A stretch of 49,173 nt of DNA from Ciceribacter sichuanensis (GTDB lineage: Bacteria > Pseudomonadota > Alphaproteobacteria > Rhizobiales > Rhizobiaceae): NCBI RefSeq assembly GCF_024055605.1, contig NZ_JAMXLX010000015.1, forward strand, positions 1 through 49,173, read 5' to 3'. The notes beneath the pieces were generated by a model, which did not search any database, was not told the DNA's origin, and saw only the letters and a program-made list of their open reading frames with translations. Positions 35,806 through 43,136 of this stretch are shown one piece after another. A program made the translations under genes and the position numbers. Numbering within the stretch: the stretch's first letter is position 1; each line of letters starts with the position of its first letter.

Positions 35806-37070
35806 TCCTGAAAGCAAGCCAGCGGGCGGGCCATGACGATCTGGCCCGCCATTTGATGAAACCCGAAAACGAGCATGTCGAGGTTCACGACATCCAAGGC
35901 TTTGTCGCGGATACAGTGGCAGGTGCCTTCAAGGAAGCCTATGCGGTCAGTCGGGGTACGCGGTGCAAACAATTCTTGTTTCCCTGCTCGCTCAATCCGC
36001 CCGAAGATGAAACCGTGCCTGTATCCGTCTTCGAGGATGCCGTGCACAGGATCGAAACGAGACTCGGGCTGGAAGGCCAGCCGCGCGTTTTGGTCTTTCA
36101 TGAGAAGGAAGGCAGAAGACACGCGCATTGCGTCTGGTCGCGCATTGACGCAGACAGCATGACGGCCATCAATCTCGCTCATACCAAACGCAAGCTGATG
36201 GACATATCCCGCGAGCTTTACATCGAGCATGGCTGGAAAATGCCGGAAGGCATGATCGATCCGGCCTTGCGAAATCCCTTGAACTTCGACCGAAAGGAAT
36301 GGTTTCAGGCGAAGCGCACGGGACAGGACCCGCGCGTGATCAAGCAACTGTTTCAGCAATGCTGGGCCTCTTCGGATTCAGGAAAAGCGTTCAAACAGGC
36401 ACTGGAGCAACGCGGCTATTTCCTCGCCCGTGGTGATCGTCGCGCCGTGGTCGCCGTCGATGTTCACGGTGAGGTCTATGCGGTGGCGCGTTGGGCGAAC
36501 GTGAAGACAAAGGATGTCGTTGCCCGCATAAGCGATATGGCCATGCTCCCCTCGGTGGACGATGCGCAAAGCCGCGTTGCGACCTTGAAGCGGGAGAAAC
36601 TGCAAAGCTTCGCCAATTCTGTGACCGAAGATTTTGCCAAGGCGGCGCAAGCTGTCGAGGCCAAGCGAATTGTCATGGTGGAACGCCACCGCACTGACAG
36701 AAACGCCCTACAAACCGCTCAGGATGACCGCTGGACGCAGGAGGCTATTGAACGCAGCGCCAGATTCCGCAAGGGCATTCGCGGCCTGTGGGACCGCGTG
36801 ATTGGCAAGCATGGCAAATTGCGGGACCAGAACGCCCAAGAAGTTGCCAGTGCCGCCGAACGAGACGCCAAGGAAAAGCAGGCTCTCATCGAACGTCAGC
36901 TTGAAGAGCGCCAACGATTGCAGCGAGAAATTCTGGCCGCCCGTCGTGTCCATACATACGAGTTGACTAAGATTTACAGGGAGCTATCGCCCGCACAGAA
37001 ATTCGGTATGGCGGCAAGGCCGGAAGATGATCAGCACCGCAAGTGGCAAAGGCATCAACTGCGGTTATGA
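35802..37070 (+). CDS. Relaxase/mobilisation nuclease
   Basis: DNA-nicking protein for conjugal mobilisation. The 422-residue protein has the histidine-rich metal-binding motif HEKEGRRHAHCVW (His 100, 107, 109) and a family-like start MILKASQRAGHDDLARHL. The usual catalytic tyrosine of motif I is not visible there; the first tyrosine is Tyr 47 in EAYAVSRGTRCKQ. The C-terminal third (about 270-400) is a long charged coiled-coil. No coupling protein or type IV secretion genes are in the window, so transfer would depend on a helper. Its stop overlaps that of the antitoxin gene by 6 bp on the other strand. Confidence 0.87.
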   Translation: MILKASQRAGHDDLARHLMKPENEHVEVHDIQGFVADTVAGAFKEAYAVSRGTRCKQFLFPCSLNPPEDETVPVSVFEDAVHRIETRLGLEGQPRVLVFHEKEGRRHAHCVWSRIDADSMTAINLAHTKRKLMDISRELYIEHGWKMPEGMIDPALRNPLNFDRKEWFQAKRTGQDPRVIKQLFQQCWASSDSGKAFKQALEQRGYFLARGDRRAVVAVDVHGEVYAVARWANVKTKDVVARISDMAMLPSVDDAQSRVATLKREKLQSFANSVTEDFAKAAQAVEAKRIVMVERHRTDRNALQTAQDDRWTQEAIERSARFRKGIRGLWDRVIGKHGKLRDQNAQEVASAAERDAKEKQALIERQLEERQRLQREILAARRVHTYELTKIYRELSPAQKFGMAARPEDDQHRKWQRHQLRL

Positions 37071-37388
37071 TACCGCAAGCTGCGACGGCCCGCCGTTGCG
37101 GGGCTGAAAATCAACGGTCACTTCCACGCGTTGATCGAAACGATTCAGGATGGTCATCAGCCTGTCGATGGTGAAGCGGTCCAACTTCGCCTTGCGGATG
37201 CGGGAAAAATCAGCGGCGGCAATGCCCGTCAACTCTCCGGCGCGACGGGTGGACAGATTACGGGAATCCAGCACGCGGATAATTTGCGCGGCCAAGATCG
37301 CTTTTAGCTGTTCGGCGTCGGCATTCGGATGTCCGAAATCACGGAACACATTGCCGGAGCCGCGCACAATTTCCATTTCTTCACTCAT
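37065..37388 (-). CDS. HTH antitoxin (XRE/HigA type)
   Basis: 107-residue helix-turn-helix protein; the HTH is at about residues 45-75 (RRAGELTGIAAADFSRIRKAK), followed by a short C-terminal tail. Expected to neutralise the adjacent toxin by direct binding and to repress the operon. Overlaps the toxin gene by 4 bp, with the toxin gene first, the order typical of HigBA-type modules. Probably stabilises the mobile element. Confidence 0.88.
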   Translation of the reverse strand: MSEEMEIVRGSGNVFRDFGHPNADAEQLKAILAAQIIRVLDSRNLSTRRAGELTGIAAADFSRIRKAKLDRFTIDRLMTILNRFDQRVEVTVDFQPRNGGPSQLAVS

Positions 37389-37732
37389 CGCAGCATCTCC
37401 TGTAAGCGTTTAATTCTCTCCCGAATAAGGTCGATCTCCTGTTTCGGCGTCGCAATCCCAGACTTGGATTTTTTCTGAAAGGCATGCACCACCCAGATAT
37501 CGGTCCCTATCTGCAAAGCATAAATGACCCGCCATGCATCTCCCCGATGACGCAGGGCAATTTCCATCACACCCGCACCAAGACCCTGCATGGGCTTTGC
37601 GCTGTCCGATTTCTGACCCTCTGCGGCGATCGTCAACGCCCGCAAAGTCTCAAGCTGCACAGCCTCGGGAAACTCCTCGAAGGCTTTACGGGCGGCTTTG
37701 ATCCACGAGATCGGGCGTGTCGTATCTTTCAT
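37385..37732 (-). CDS. RelE/HigB-like toxin (phage Gp49-like)
   Basis: 115-residue toxin of the RelE/ParE superfamily, Gp49-like branch, expected to cleave mRNA on the ribosome. Family features are the start ISWIKAARKAFEEFPEAV, the basic strand WRVIYALQIGTDIWVVHAFQKKSKSG near 68-93, and the closing helix. No Shine-Dalgarno precedes ATG 37732, and a palindromic operator lies 12 bp upstream, so initiation may be leaderless or weak. First gene of the toxin-antitoxin operon. Confidence 0.88.
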   Translation of the reverse strand: MKDTTRPISWIKAARKAFEEFPEAVQLETLRALTIAAEGQKSDSAKPMQGLGAGVMEIALRHRGDAWRVIYALQIGTDIWVVHAFQKKSKSGIATPKQEIDLIRERIKRLQEMLR

Positions 37733-37744
37733 TTCTTAAATGAT

Positions 37745-37756
37745 GTCAAATTTGAC
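37745..37756. promoter_or_regulatory. Palindromic operator of the toxin-antitoxin operon
   Basis: Perfect 12-bp palindrome GTCAAATTTGAC, 13 bp upstream of the toxin start codon. The antitoxin has an HTH domain, so this is the likely autoregulatory site. No other dyad of this quality is present nearby. Confidence 0.65.
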
Positions 37757-37812
37757 TACGTTTTGCAAGGAAAAACGCGTGTTCCACCCTCGTCGCCTCG
37801 AACTTGGGATTT

Positions 37813-38553
37813 TTAAAGCGCGGGCATATCGAGTTTTGCCCCTGCGCGGGACGGCGCAACTTGCAGCGGCTCGTCATTCTTAGGCGTGGGTGCAGCCTGA
37901 TTGGCAGGTTCGGCGTCATGACCCATGCGCCGCTTCACGGCGTCCGGCGCATTCTTCGCCAGTATCGTTTCCAGTTCGTCCAGACGGTCTTTGGTCATGC
38001 CGCCCTCATCAAGCTCCGCTCTGGCGTCATCGGTCCGCTTCTGGAACTCAAGCAGTTCCTTGCGCTCTTCTTCCAATGCAAATTTCTGCTTGAACGGCCC
38101 TTCATATTTCTCCCAATAGGGATGTTTTTCGTCAATGAGATCAGGATCAAGGTCCGTGACTTCGGCTCCATGCTCATCGAATATGCGGGTGCCGTCCTCG
38201 GTTTTGAACACGCGGCGTCCATCAGGCAGAACATAAGCCTGATCCAGCAGAACCTTCAAATCCTGCCGGACGATCTTCATCTTCTCTTCATTCTCATACA
38301 ATGCCTCTATGATCGCCGTATCATATGCATCGAGTTTCACGGTAAAATCTTTGACTTCAGTTTCCGTGGCAAGGACCGCAACGACCATGTCCAGAAACTG
38401 CTCGTCCTGACGCTCGCGTTCGTCGCGCTCAAGCTTCTTTTCCTTGTCTTGCTCAAGCTTGAGCTTTTCAAGGAAGCGATGCTCATCCTCGCGCCGCCAT
38501 TCGGCCCGTTTGGCAAACTCCTGCCGATATAGGCTGAGTGGCGAGGTATCCAT
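37813..38553 (-). CDS. Hypothetical coiled-coil protein
   Basis: 246-residue protein not recognised. Highly charged, with predicted coiled coil at about residues 8-50 (KRAEWRREDEHRFLEKLKLEQ region) and again at about 155-205, separated by a small folded-looking part around VLPDGRRVFKTEDGTRIFDEHG, a repeat-like turn pattern. No signal peptide or membrane segment. The ATG at 38553 overlaps the stop of the upstream secreted-protein gene by one base (TAATG). Probably cargo or an accessory of the mobile element. Alternative start: GTG 38565. Confidence 0.7.
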   Translation of the reverse strand: MDTSPLSLYRQEFAKRAEWRREDEHRFLEKLKLEQDKEKKLERDERERQDEQFLDMVVAVLATETEVKDFTVKLDAYDTAIIEALYENEEKMKIVRQDLKVLLDQAYVLPDGRRVFKTEDGTRIFDEHGAEVTDLDPDLIDEKHPYWEKYEGPFKQKFALEEERKELLEFQKRTDDARAELDEGGMTKDRLDELETILAKNAPDAVKRRMGHDAEPANQAAPTPKNDEPLQVAPSRAGAKLDMPAL

Positions 38554-38906
38554 TAGCTTCCACACTCCTTCTCAATCATCGCCGCCATGACCGCGCCAGG
38601 TGTGTATTCCGTGAAGCGTTGAAATGCGGTGAGAATGGCGTTCGGGGTGCCTTCCGTTTTATAAAACCAGTCATAAATGCAGGTCATGCCTTCCGTCTTT
38701 TTTCCGTCCTTAGCATATCGTGCATAGGCCAGTCCTTCGACAACGCCCGCCAGATAGGAGGCGCGTTCTTCCGTCCCCATTTCTTTCAAGACCTTTTCCG
38801 TCGTGAAATCGCTCGCGCCCGCAATGATCGGCATTATGATCAAAGGCAATGCCACGACCGTATTCTTCAGGATATTTTTCCCGTTTATGCTTGCTATCGC
38901 GACCAT
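38553..38906 (-). CDS. Small exported protein, Rap1a/Tai-like pattern
   Basis: 117-residue protein. A signal peptide (about residues 1-32, ILKNTVVALPLIIMPIIAGAS) is followed by a helical domain with YLAGVVEGLAYARY, one cysteine in MTCIYDWF, and a final cysteine in MIEKECGS, suggesting one disulfide. The pattern (Y.aGv.eg ... C ... C near the end) recalls the Rap1a immunity-like fold, a weak resemblance only. Encoded just before the coiled-coil gene in the same operon. Confidence 0.65.
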   Translation of the reverse strand: MVAIASINGKNILKNTVVALPLIIMPIIAGASDFTTEKVLKEMGTEERASYLAGVVEGLAYARYAKDGKKTEGMTCIYDWFYKTEGTPNAILTAFQRFTEYTPGAVMAAMIEKECGS

Positions 38907-39095
38907 TATACGTCCGATTTTTGCACAATTTTCATAAATATTTAAATTGTGTTACCCTATAGTTGTGATGAAGAATTTCGGACTGTCATTACTTTCGGGT
39001 TCGCAGTCGTTAGGGAGCCTTTCGGGGCGAGGGAAAAAGGGACAATTTTAGGGCGTAGCGTTCGGGGAAAAGAGTTTACCCGAATGGCAGGAAAT

Positions 39096-39650
39096 ATGAG
39101 AAAAATCGGATATTTAAGGGTTTCGACGGAAGAGCAGAGGCCGGACAGGCAGATTGACGGCCTGACGGCTATCTGCGACGAACTCCACATCGAAACTCTG
39201 TCGGCTGTCAGCAAAACCCGCCCCATCTATGAAAAGGTCATGCGGCGCCTCAGGGCGGGCGATGTTTTCGTGGTGTGGGATTTGGACCGCGCCTATCGCT
39301 CGGCCCGCGATGCCCTGAACGCCTTCAGTTCCTTACAAAAGCGCGGGGTGCGGTTTCAGGTCATAAACCTGCCTGTCGATGTGAACACCGACTACGGCTA
39401 TTATTTCTTCACTGTCATGTCTGCGCAATGTGAGCTTGAACGGCGAATGTTGTCACGCCGGACCAAAGAAGGGCTTGCGGCGGCGCGGGCGCGAGGCAAG
39501 GTATTGGGCCGTCCGCGTAAGCTAAATGAACGTCAGATTGAAGAAGCGCGGCTACGGTTACAGACGACCCAAACCACCATTACGGCTCTTGCCAAGGAAA
39601 TGAAGGTTGGACGCGGCACGCTTTCCCATGCGCTGAACTACCCCTTATAA
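39096..39650 (+). CDS. Serine recombinase (resolvase/invertase family)
   Basis: 184-residue small serine recombinase. The catalytic serine is in GYLRVSTEEQ (Ser 10), the arginine-rich active-site region covers VVWDLDRAYRSARDAL, and the C-terminal HTH is in TTITALAKEMKVGRGTLSHALN. ATG 39096 follows CAGGAA at a good distance; ATG 39084 is a less likely alternative. Its small size fits a resolvase or invertase that resolves dimers or flips segments rather than a large integrase. It probably acts on sites close by; the hairpin cluster just downstream is a candidate. Confidence 0.92.
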   Translation: MRKIGYLRVSTEEQRPDRQIDGLTAICDELHIETLSAVSKTRPIYEKVMRRLRAGDVFVVWDLDRAYRSARDALNAFSSLQKRGVRFQVINLPVDVNTDYGYYFFTVMSAQCELERRMLSRRTKEGLAAARARGKVLGRPRKLNERQIEEARLRLQTTQTTITALAKEMKVGRGTLSHALNYPL

Positions 39651-39969
39651 ACTGAGCCGTCTCCTGTTCCCTGTTCGATCCGTGCCGGAGGCAGGATTGA
39701 ACCCGCCCGCGAGGGCGGAACGATGTTCCCCGTCCCGATAGGCCCGTTTGGTCACGGAAGGCGGACAAATTGCAAGGGTCCGCCCTTGCAATAGGCGGTT
39801 TTCCGGCAAGCCGGAAAATGCGCCAGAGGTGCAAGCCGGTTGGCCGCGCCGTGACACCCTTGCTCTAAGTTAACGGTCATAACTAGCCTTTTCAAATATT
39901 CACAGGAAAAGTTCAAACAAGATAGAGAACGGAGTATATCATGCAATTTTTACTGGCATTATCTATCCT
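39651..39969. other. Hairpin-rich intergenic region with oriT-like sequence
   Basis: Three perfect inverted repeats in 120 bp: CCGCCC/GGGCGG with a GCGA loop (39703-39718), ATTGCAAGGG/CCCTTGCAAT with a 4-nt loop (39769-39792), and TTTTCCGGC/GCCGGAAAA with a 2-nt loop (39799-39818). The last is followed directly by TGCGCC, which resembles the MOBQ-type nic region of RSF1010/R1162 (inverted repeat, then TAAGTGCGCC). This makes 39799-39830 a candidate origin of transfer; resolvase res sites or an RNA leader are alternatives. The right part (39870-39969) is AT-rich and should hold the promoter of the SIR2-Argonaute operon. No protein gene of the backbone type is seen here. Confidence 0.6.
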
Positions 39970-40000
39970 ATGGACAACGATTCTCCTTACAATCAGATAA
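39941..40000 (+). CDS. Candidate 19-residue leader ORF overlapping the SIR2 gene start
   Basis: ATG 39941 has an excellent Shine-Dalgarno (GGAG, 6-nt spacing) and reads MQFLLALSILWTTILLTIR before TAA at 39998-40000. It is out of frame with and overlaps the first 31 bases of the SIR2 gene, whose own ATG at 39970 has no visible Shine-Dalgarno. Ribosomes ending at 40000 could reinitiate at 39970, or the leader could hold expression low. The hydrophobic peptide might also be a membrane peptide. Only codons and spacing support it. Confidence 0.5.
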   Translation: MQFLLALSILWTTILLTIR

Positions 40001-41715
40001 CGCTGGACGATTTCGCTCGCCGCTTCTCAATGCGTAAAGGCGGCCTGATGTGGCTACTCGGCGCGGGAGCCTCTGCAGCTGCAGGAATTCCCACAGCTTG
40101 GGATATGATTTGGGAATTCAAGCAACAGCTATACGTGAGCCAACGGCGTGTGTCGCTAAAAACGGTTAGCGACCTTTCAAACCCGGCAATTCGAATGAAA
40201 ATTCAGAATTTCATCGATGAGACGGGCCGATATGCTCCAGTAGATTCGCCCGAAGAATATGCGGACTTGTTTGAATCCGCATATCCGAGCGAGGGAGATC
40301 GAAGAACATATATTGACGGAAAGTTATCCGGAGCGAAGCCGTCTTACGGACATATGGCGCTCGCCGTACTTATGCGCGCGCAATATACAAAGGTCATTTG
40401 GACAACCAACTTTGATGCGCTAATCGCCGATGCCTGCGCTAAGGTTTACGATAGCACCGGCAATTTGACCTCGGTTTCCTTGGACGCCACTGACCTAGCG
40501 CATCAGGTCATCGCAAGTGAACGATGGCCAGCAGAGATCAAGCTGCACGGCGATTTTCGGTCTCGCCGCCTGAAAAACACCAGTGATGAGTTGCGTGATC
40601 AGGACTCAAAGTTGCGGCGCGCTCTCATAGATCAATGCAACCGGTCGGGACTTATTGTGGCGGGGTATTCAGGACGCGACGAGTCCGTAATGAACAGCCT
40701 AGCCGACGCCCTAGATGCTGCGAACGCATTTCCAAATGGATTGTTTTGGCTGTATCGTGGAGATAGCCCACCTTTATCCGCTGTGGAAACCCTTCTTGCT
40801 AAGGCGAAAAGTGTGGGCGTCGATGGCGGACTTGTTCGAATCGAAAGCTTTGATGAGACGTTGAGAGATATTACTCGCCTTATTGATGGCATAGACACCG
40901 CACCACTGGAAGCATTCGCTGCTGATCGCCGCATTTGGAGTCCGGCGAGCACCCCAAGCCTGAGTAAAGGCTTTCCAGTTATTCGGCTCAACGGTCTTCG
41001 CTTCGAGCAAATCCCTTCAGTTTGTCGGCGGGTTAATTGCGGCATTGGCGGATTTTCAGAAGTTACAAAAGCAATTGCAGAATCCGGGCTCGAAATAGTT
41101 GCTGCACGTACTCGTGCTGGTGTCCTTGCGTTCGGCGCCGACGCCGATGTTACCAGCGTCTTCGCACCTTTCGGCATCAAAGAATTTGATTTGCATTCCA
41201 TAGAGACGAAGAAATTGCGTTACGATTCCGGCGAACGTGGGCTTCTGCGAGATGCGTTATCTCGTTCGTTATCTAGGCAACACGATATGCTCCTTTTCAG
41301 GCGTCGCGGTTCGGATCTCCTTGCGCCACGAACCCCTGAAGAAGCGAAGTGGAAGCCTTTGCAAAAACTTGTCGGGAGAATTTCCGGTACAATTCATGGG
41401 CATCCAGAATTGAAATGGCACGAGGGCGTTGGCATCAGGCTGGATTGGGCCAAGGATCAACTTTGGCTTCTTGTCGAACCGCGCACCGTATTCGAGGAAG
41501 TCGATGAGGCCAATCGTGCGATCACCACCGATTTTGCAAGGGAACGGACGGTAAAGCGTTACAATCGCCAACTGAACGACCTTGTTTCGTTTTGGACGAA
41601 CATTCTTTTCAACGAAGGTAATGAAATTAGGACTTTGGGAATAGCGAACGGCATTGATGCTATCTTTCGCTTCAACGGAGTTAATGCCTTTTCTCGACGG
41701 GCTGGTGGACTATGA
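39970..41715 (+). CDS. SIR2-APAZ effector of a short Argonaute system
   Basis: 581-residue effector of the SPARSA type. The SIR2-like domain (1-320) has the nucleotide loop GAGAS (31-35), TTNFD (145-149), the catalytic-type histidine in KLHGD (His 193) and GYSGRDE (232-238), so NADase activity is expected. The C-terminal APAZ domain (about 330-581; FPVIRLNGLRFEQIP to YNRQLNDLVSFW) resembles the missing N/PAZ part of Argonautes and binds the short Argonaute encoded next. In characterised systems, guide-directed detection of invading DNA switches on NAD hydrolysis and kills or arrests the infected cell. Stop overlaps the ago ATG by 4 bp, so the two are made in balance. GC content is clearly below the backbone. 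Confidence 0.93.
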   Translation: MDNDSPYNQITLDDFARRFSMRKGGLMWLLGAGASAAAGIPTAWDMIWEFKQQLYVSQRRVSLKTVSDLSNPAIRMKIQNFIDETGRYAPVDSPEEYADLFESAYPSEGDRRTYIDGKLSGAKPSYGHMALAVLMRAQYTKVIWTTNFDALIADACAKVYDSTGNLTSVSLDATDLAHQVIASERWPAEIKLHGDFRSRRLKNTSDELRDQDSKLRRALIDQCNRSGLIVAGYSGRDESVMNSLADALDAANAFPNGLFWLYRGDSPPLSAVETLLAKAKSVGVDGGLVRIESFDETLRDITRLIDGIDTAPLEAFAADRRIWSPASTPSLSKGFPVIRLNGLRFEQIPSVCRRVNCGIGGFSEVTKAIAESGLEIVAARTRAGVLAFGADADVTSVFAPFGIKEFDLHSIETKKLRYDSGERGLLRDALSRSLSRQHDMLLFRRRGSDLLAPRTPEEAKWKPLQKLVGRISGTIHGHPELKWHEGVGIRLDWAKDQLWLLVEPRTVFEEVDEANRAITTDFARERTVKRYNRQLNDLVSFWTNILFNEGNEIRTLGIANGIDAIFRFNGVNAFSRRAGGL

Positions 41716-43136
41716 CGAGCGAACTATCCCCTCATGCGTGGTATGCCGAACCAAAGCTCGCGTTTCATCCGGAGAGGTTAGAGGACACTCATTCGCATCC
41801 ACTAAAGGGATTGCTGCGTTATGGGCCATATTCATCGGGGATTGTGCCCGACCCAATTCGCGTCGCGACGATCGCACCCGATGGAGACGCCCAAAAGCTT
41901 TACGAGTTTCTAAAAGAACTGAATTCCGAGATAGATCCCACCGAAAGAAAGGATTTCATCCCAAAGTGGCCGGGCTTCTCCAAAGTATTTAATGTCCATA
42001 TGCGGGCAGCGGAAAATTCATGTCATGTGCTAATCGGCAAAGAAGCTGACAGAGAGGTGGCATCCTCCGAAATTCCATACCTGCTTTTAGTGGATAGGCT
42101 CACGAGGGCGCTACATAGTCTCGAAAGCAACAGGACATCGTTTGATGTCGTATTCATCTATGTTCCGACCAGATGGGCACCGGCATACTCAGGTGCCCCC
42201 GGCGATGATTTCGACCTTCATGATCATCTAAAGGCAATCGCTGCCACTCGAAGAATTCCTATACAACTTGTTCGAGAAGACAAGGCCATTTCTTATCCTC
42301 ATAGAGCAAGCGTCATGTGGAGACTAGGGTTAGCCCTGTATGCAAAGGCCGGTGGTGTTCCTTGGAAACTCGCTGAAACTGACACTGAAACAGCATATAT
42401 CGGACTTTCATACGCACTTCGTCCCACGACTTCTGACAAGCCGCGCTTCGTGACATGTTGCAGTCAGGTTTTCGATGCTGACGGTGCGGGCTTGGAATTT
42501 GTGGCCTACGACGCGCATGATGTCGAAGTGCAGCGCGATAACCCCTACCTGTCTCGAACGGAAATGTTTCGAGTGATGACAAGGTCGCTGGAGCTTTACA
42601 GGCGTAGACACGCGGGGAAATCACCGAGGCGAGTTTTTGTTCACAAATCGACGGAGTTCAAACCGGAAGAGACATCTGGATGCATGGAAGCGTTTCACCT
42701 GTGTGAAACAGTCGATCTGATACAAATTGTGGAAGATGTCGGTTGGCGCGGCATACGGATCGATAAAGATCAATCTGGAGGCAGGAAAGGCAATCCGGCA
42801 AATTTTCCCGTCATGCGAGGAAGCCTTTTACCTCTTGGGGAAAAAGAATGTCTTCTCTGGATGCATGGCAGTGTCGGCGGGGTAACCGAAAAAGGGAATT
42901 ATTTCCAAGGTGCACGTAGCACGCCCAAGCCCATCCGATTAGTTCGGCACGCGGGACATGGTGCTTGGGACGATACGGCTCGATCAATATTAGCGCTGTC
43001 AAAAATGAACTGGAACAATGACGCACTATACGATCCGCTCCCCGTTACCATGAGCTATGCCCATGTGCTGGCAAGGGTGGTGAAGCGAATGACGGGGCTC
43101 GGAACAGCGCCATACCAGTTTCGTTTTTTTATGTAG
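41712..43136 (+). CDS. Short prokaryotic Argonaute (MID-PIWI)
   Basis: 474-residue short pAgo lacking N and PAZ domains. The MID domain (about residues 140-225) includes the guide 5'-end region up to YAKAGGVPWKL; the PIWI domain (about 226-474) begins with AYIGLSYAL, where the first catalytic aspartate of active Argonautes is replaced by serine (about residue 233), so it should not cut nucleic acid. VFVHKSTEF (308-316) and the hydrophobic C-terminus FRFFM are typical. It forms a complex with the SIR2-APAZ protein and supplies guide-target recognition. Starts on ATGA shared with the SIR2 gene stop. Confidence 0.94.
   Translation: MTSELSPHAWYAEPKLAFHPERLEDTHSHPLKGLLRYGPYSSGIVPDPIRVATIAPDGDAQKLYEFLKELNSEIDPTERKDFIPKWPGFSKVFNVHMRAAENSCHVLIGKEADREVASSEIPYLLLVDRLTRALHSLESNRTSFDVVFIYVPTRWAPAYSGAPGDDFDLHDHLKAIAATRRIPIQLVREDKAISYPHRASVMWRLGLALYAKAGGVPWKLAETDTETAYIGLSYALRPTTSDKPRFVTCCSQVFDADGAGLEFVAYDAHDVEVQRDNPYLSRTEMFRVMTRSLELYRRRHAGKSPRRVFVHKSTEFKPEETSGCMEAFHLCETVDLIQIVEDVGWRGIRIDKDQSGGRKGNPANFPVMRGSLLPLGEKECLLWMHGSVGGVTEKGNYFQGARSTPKPIRLVRHAGHGAWDDTARSILALSKMNWNNDALYDPLPVTMSYAHVLARVVKRMTGLGTAPYQFRFFM

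Noticed and set aside
37804..38532. Rightward open frame opposite the coiled-coil gene
   Set aside because: The leftward frame has coupled start TAATG, a ribosome-binding site and protein-like composition; the rightward one lacks these.
39680..39705. tRNA T-arm-like sequence on the minus strand (GGTTCAATCC with a possible 5-bp stem)
   Set aside because: No matching acceptor, D-arm or anticodon arm could be built around it and no CCA end follows, so it is probably chance.
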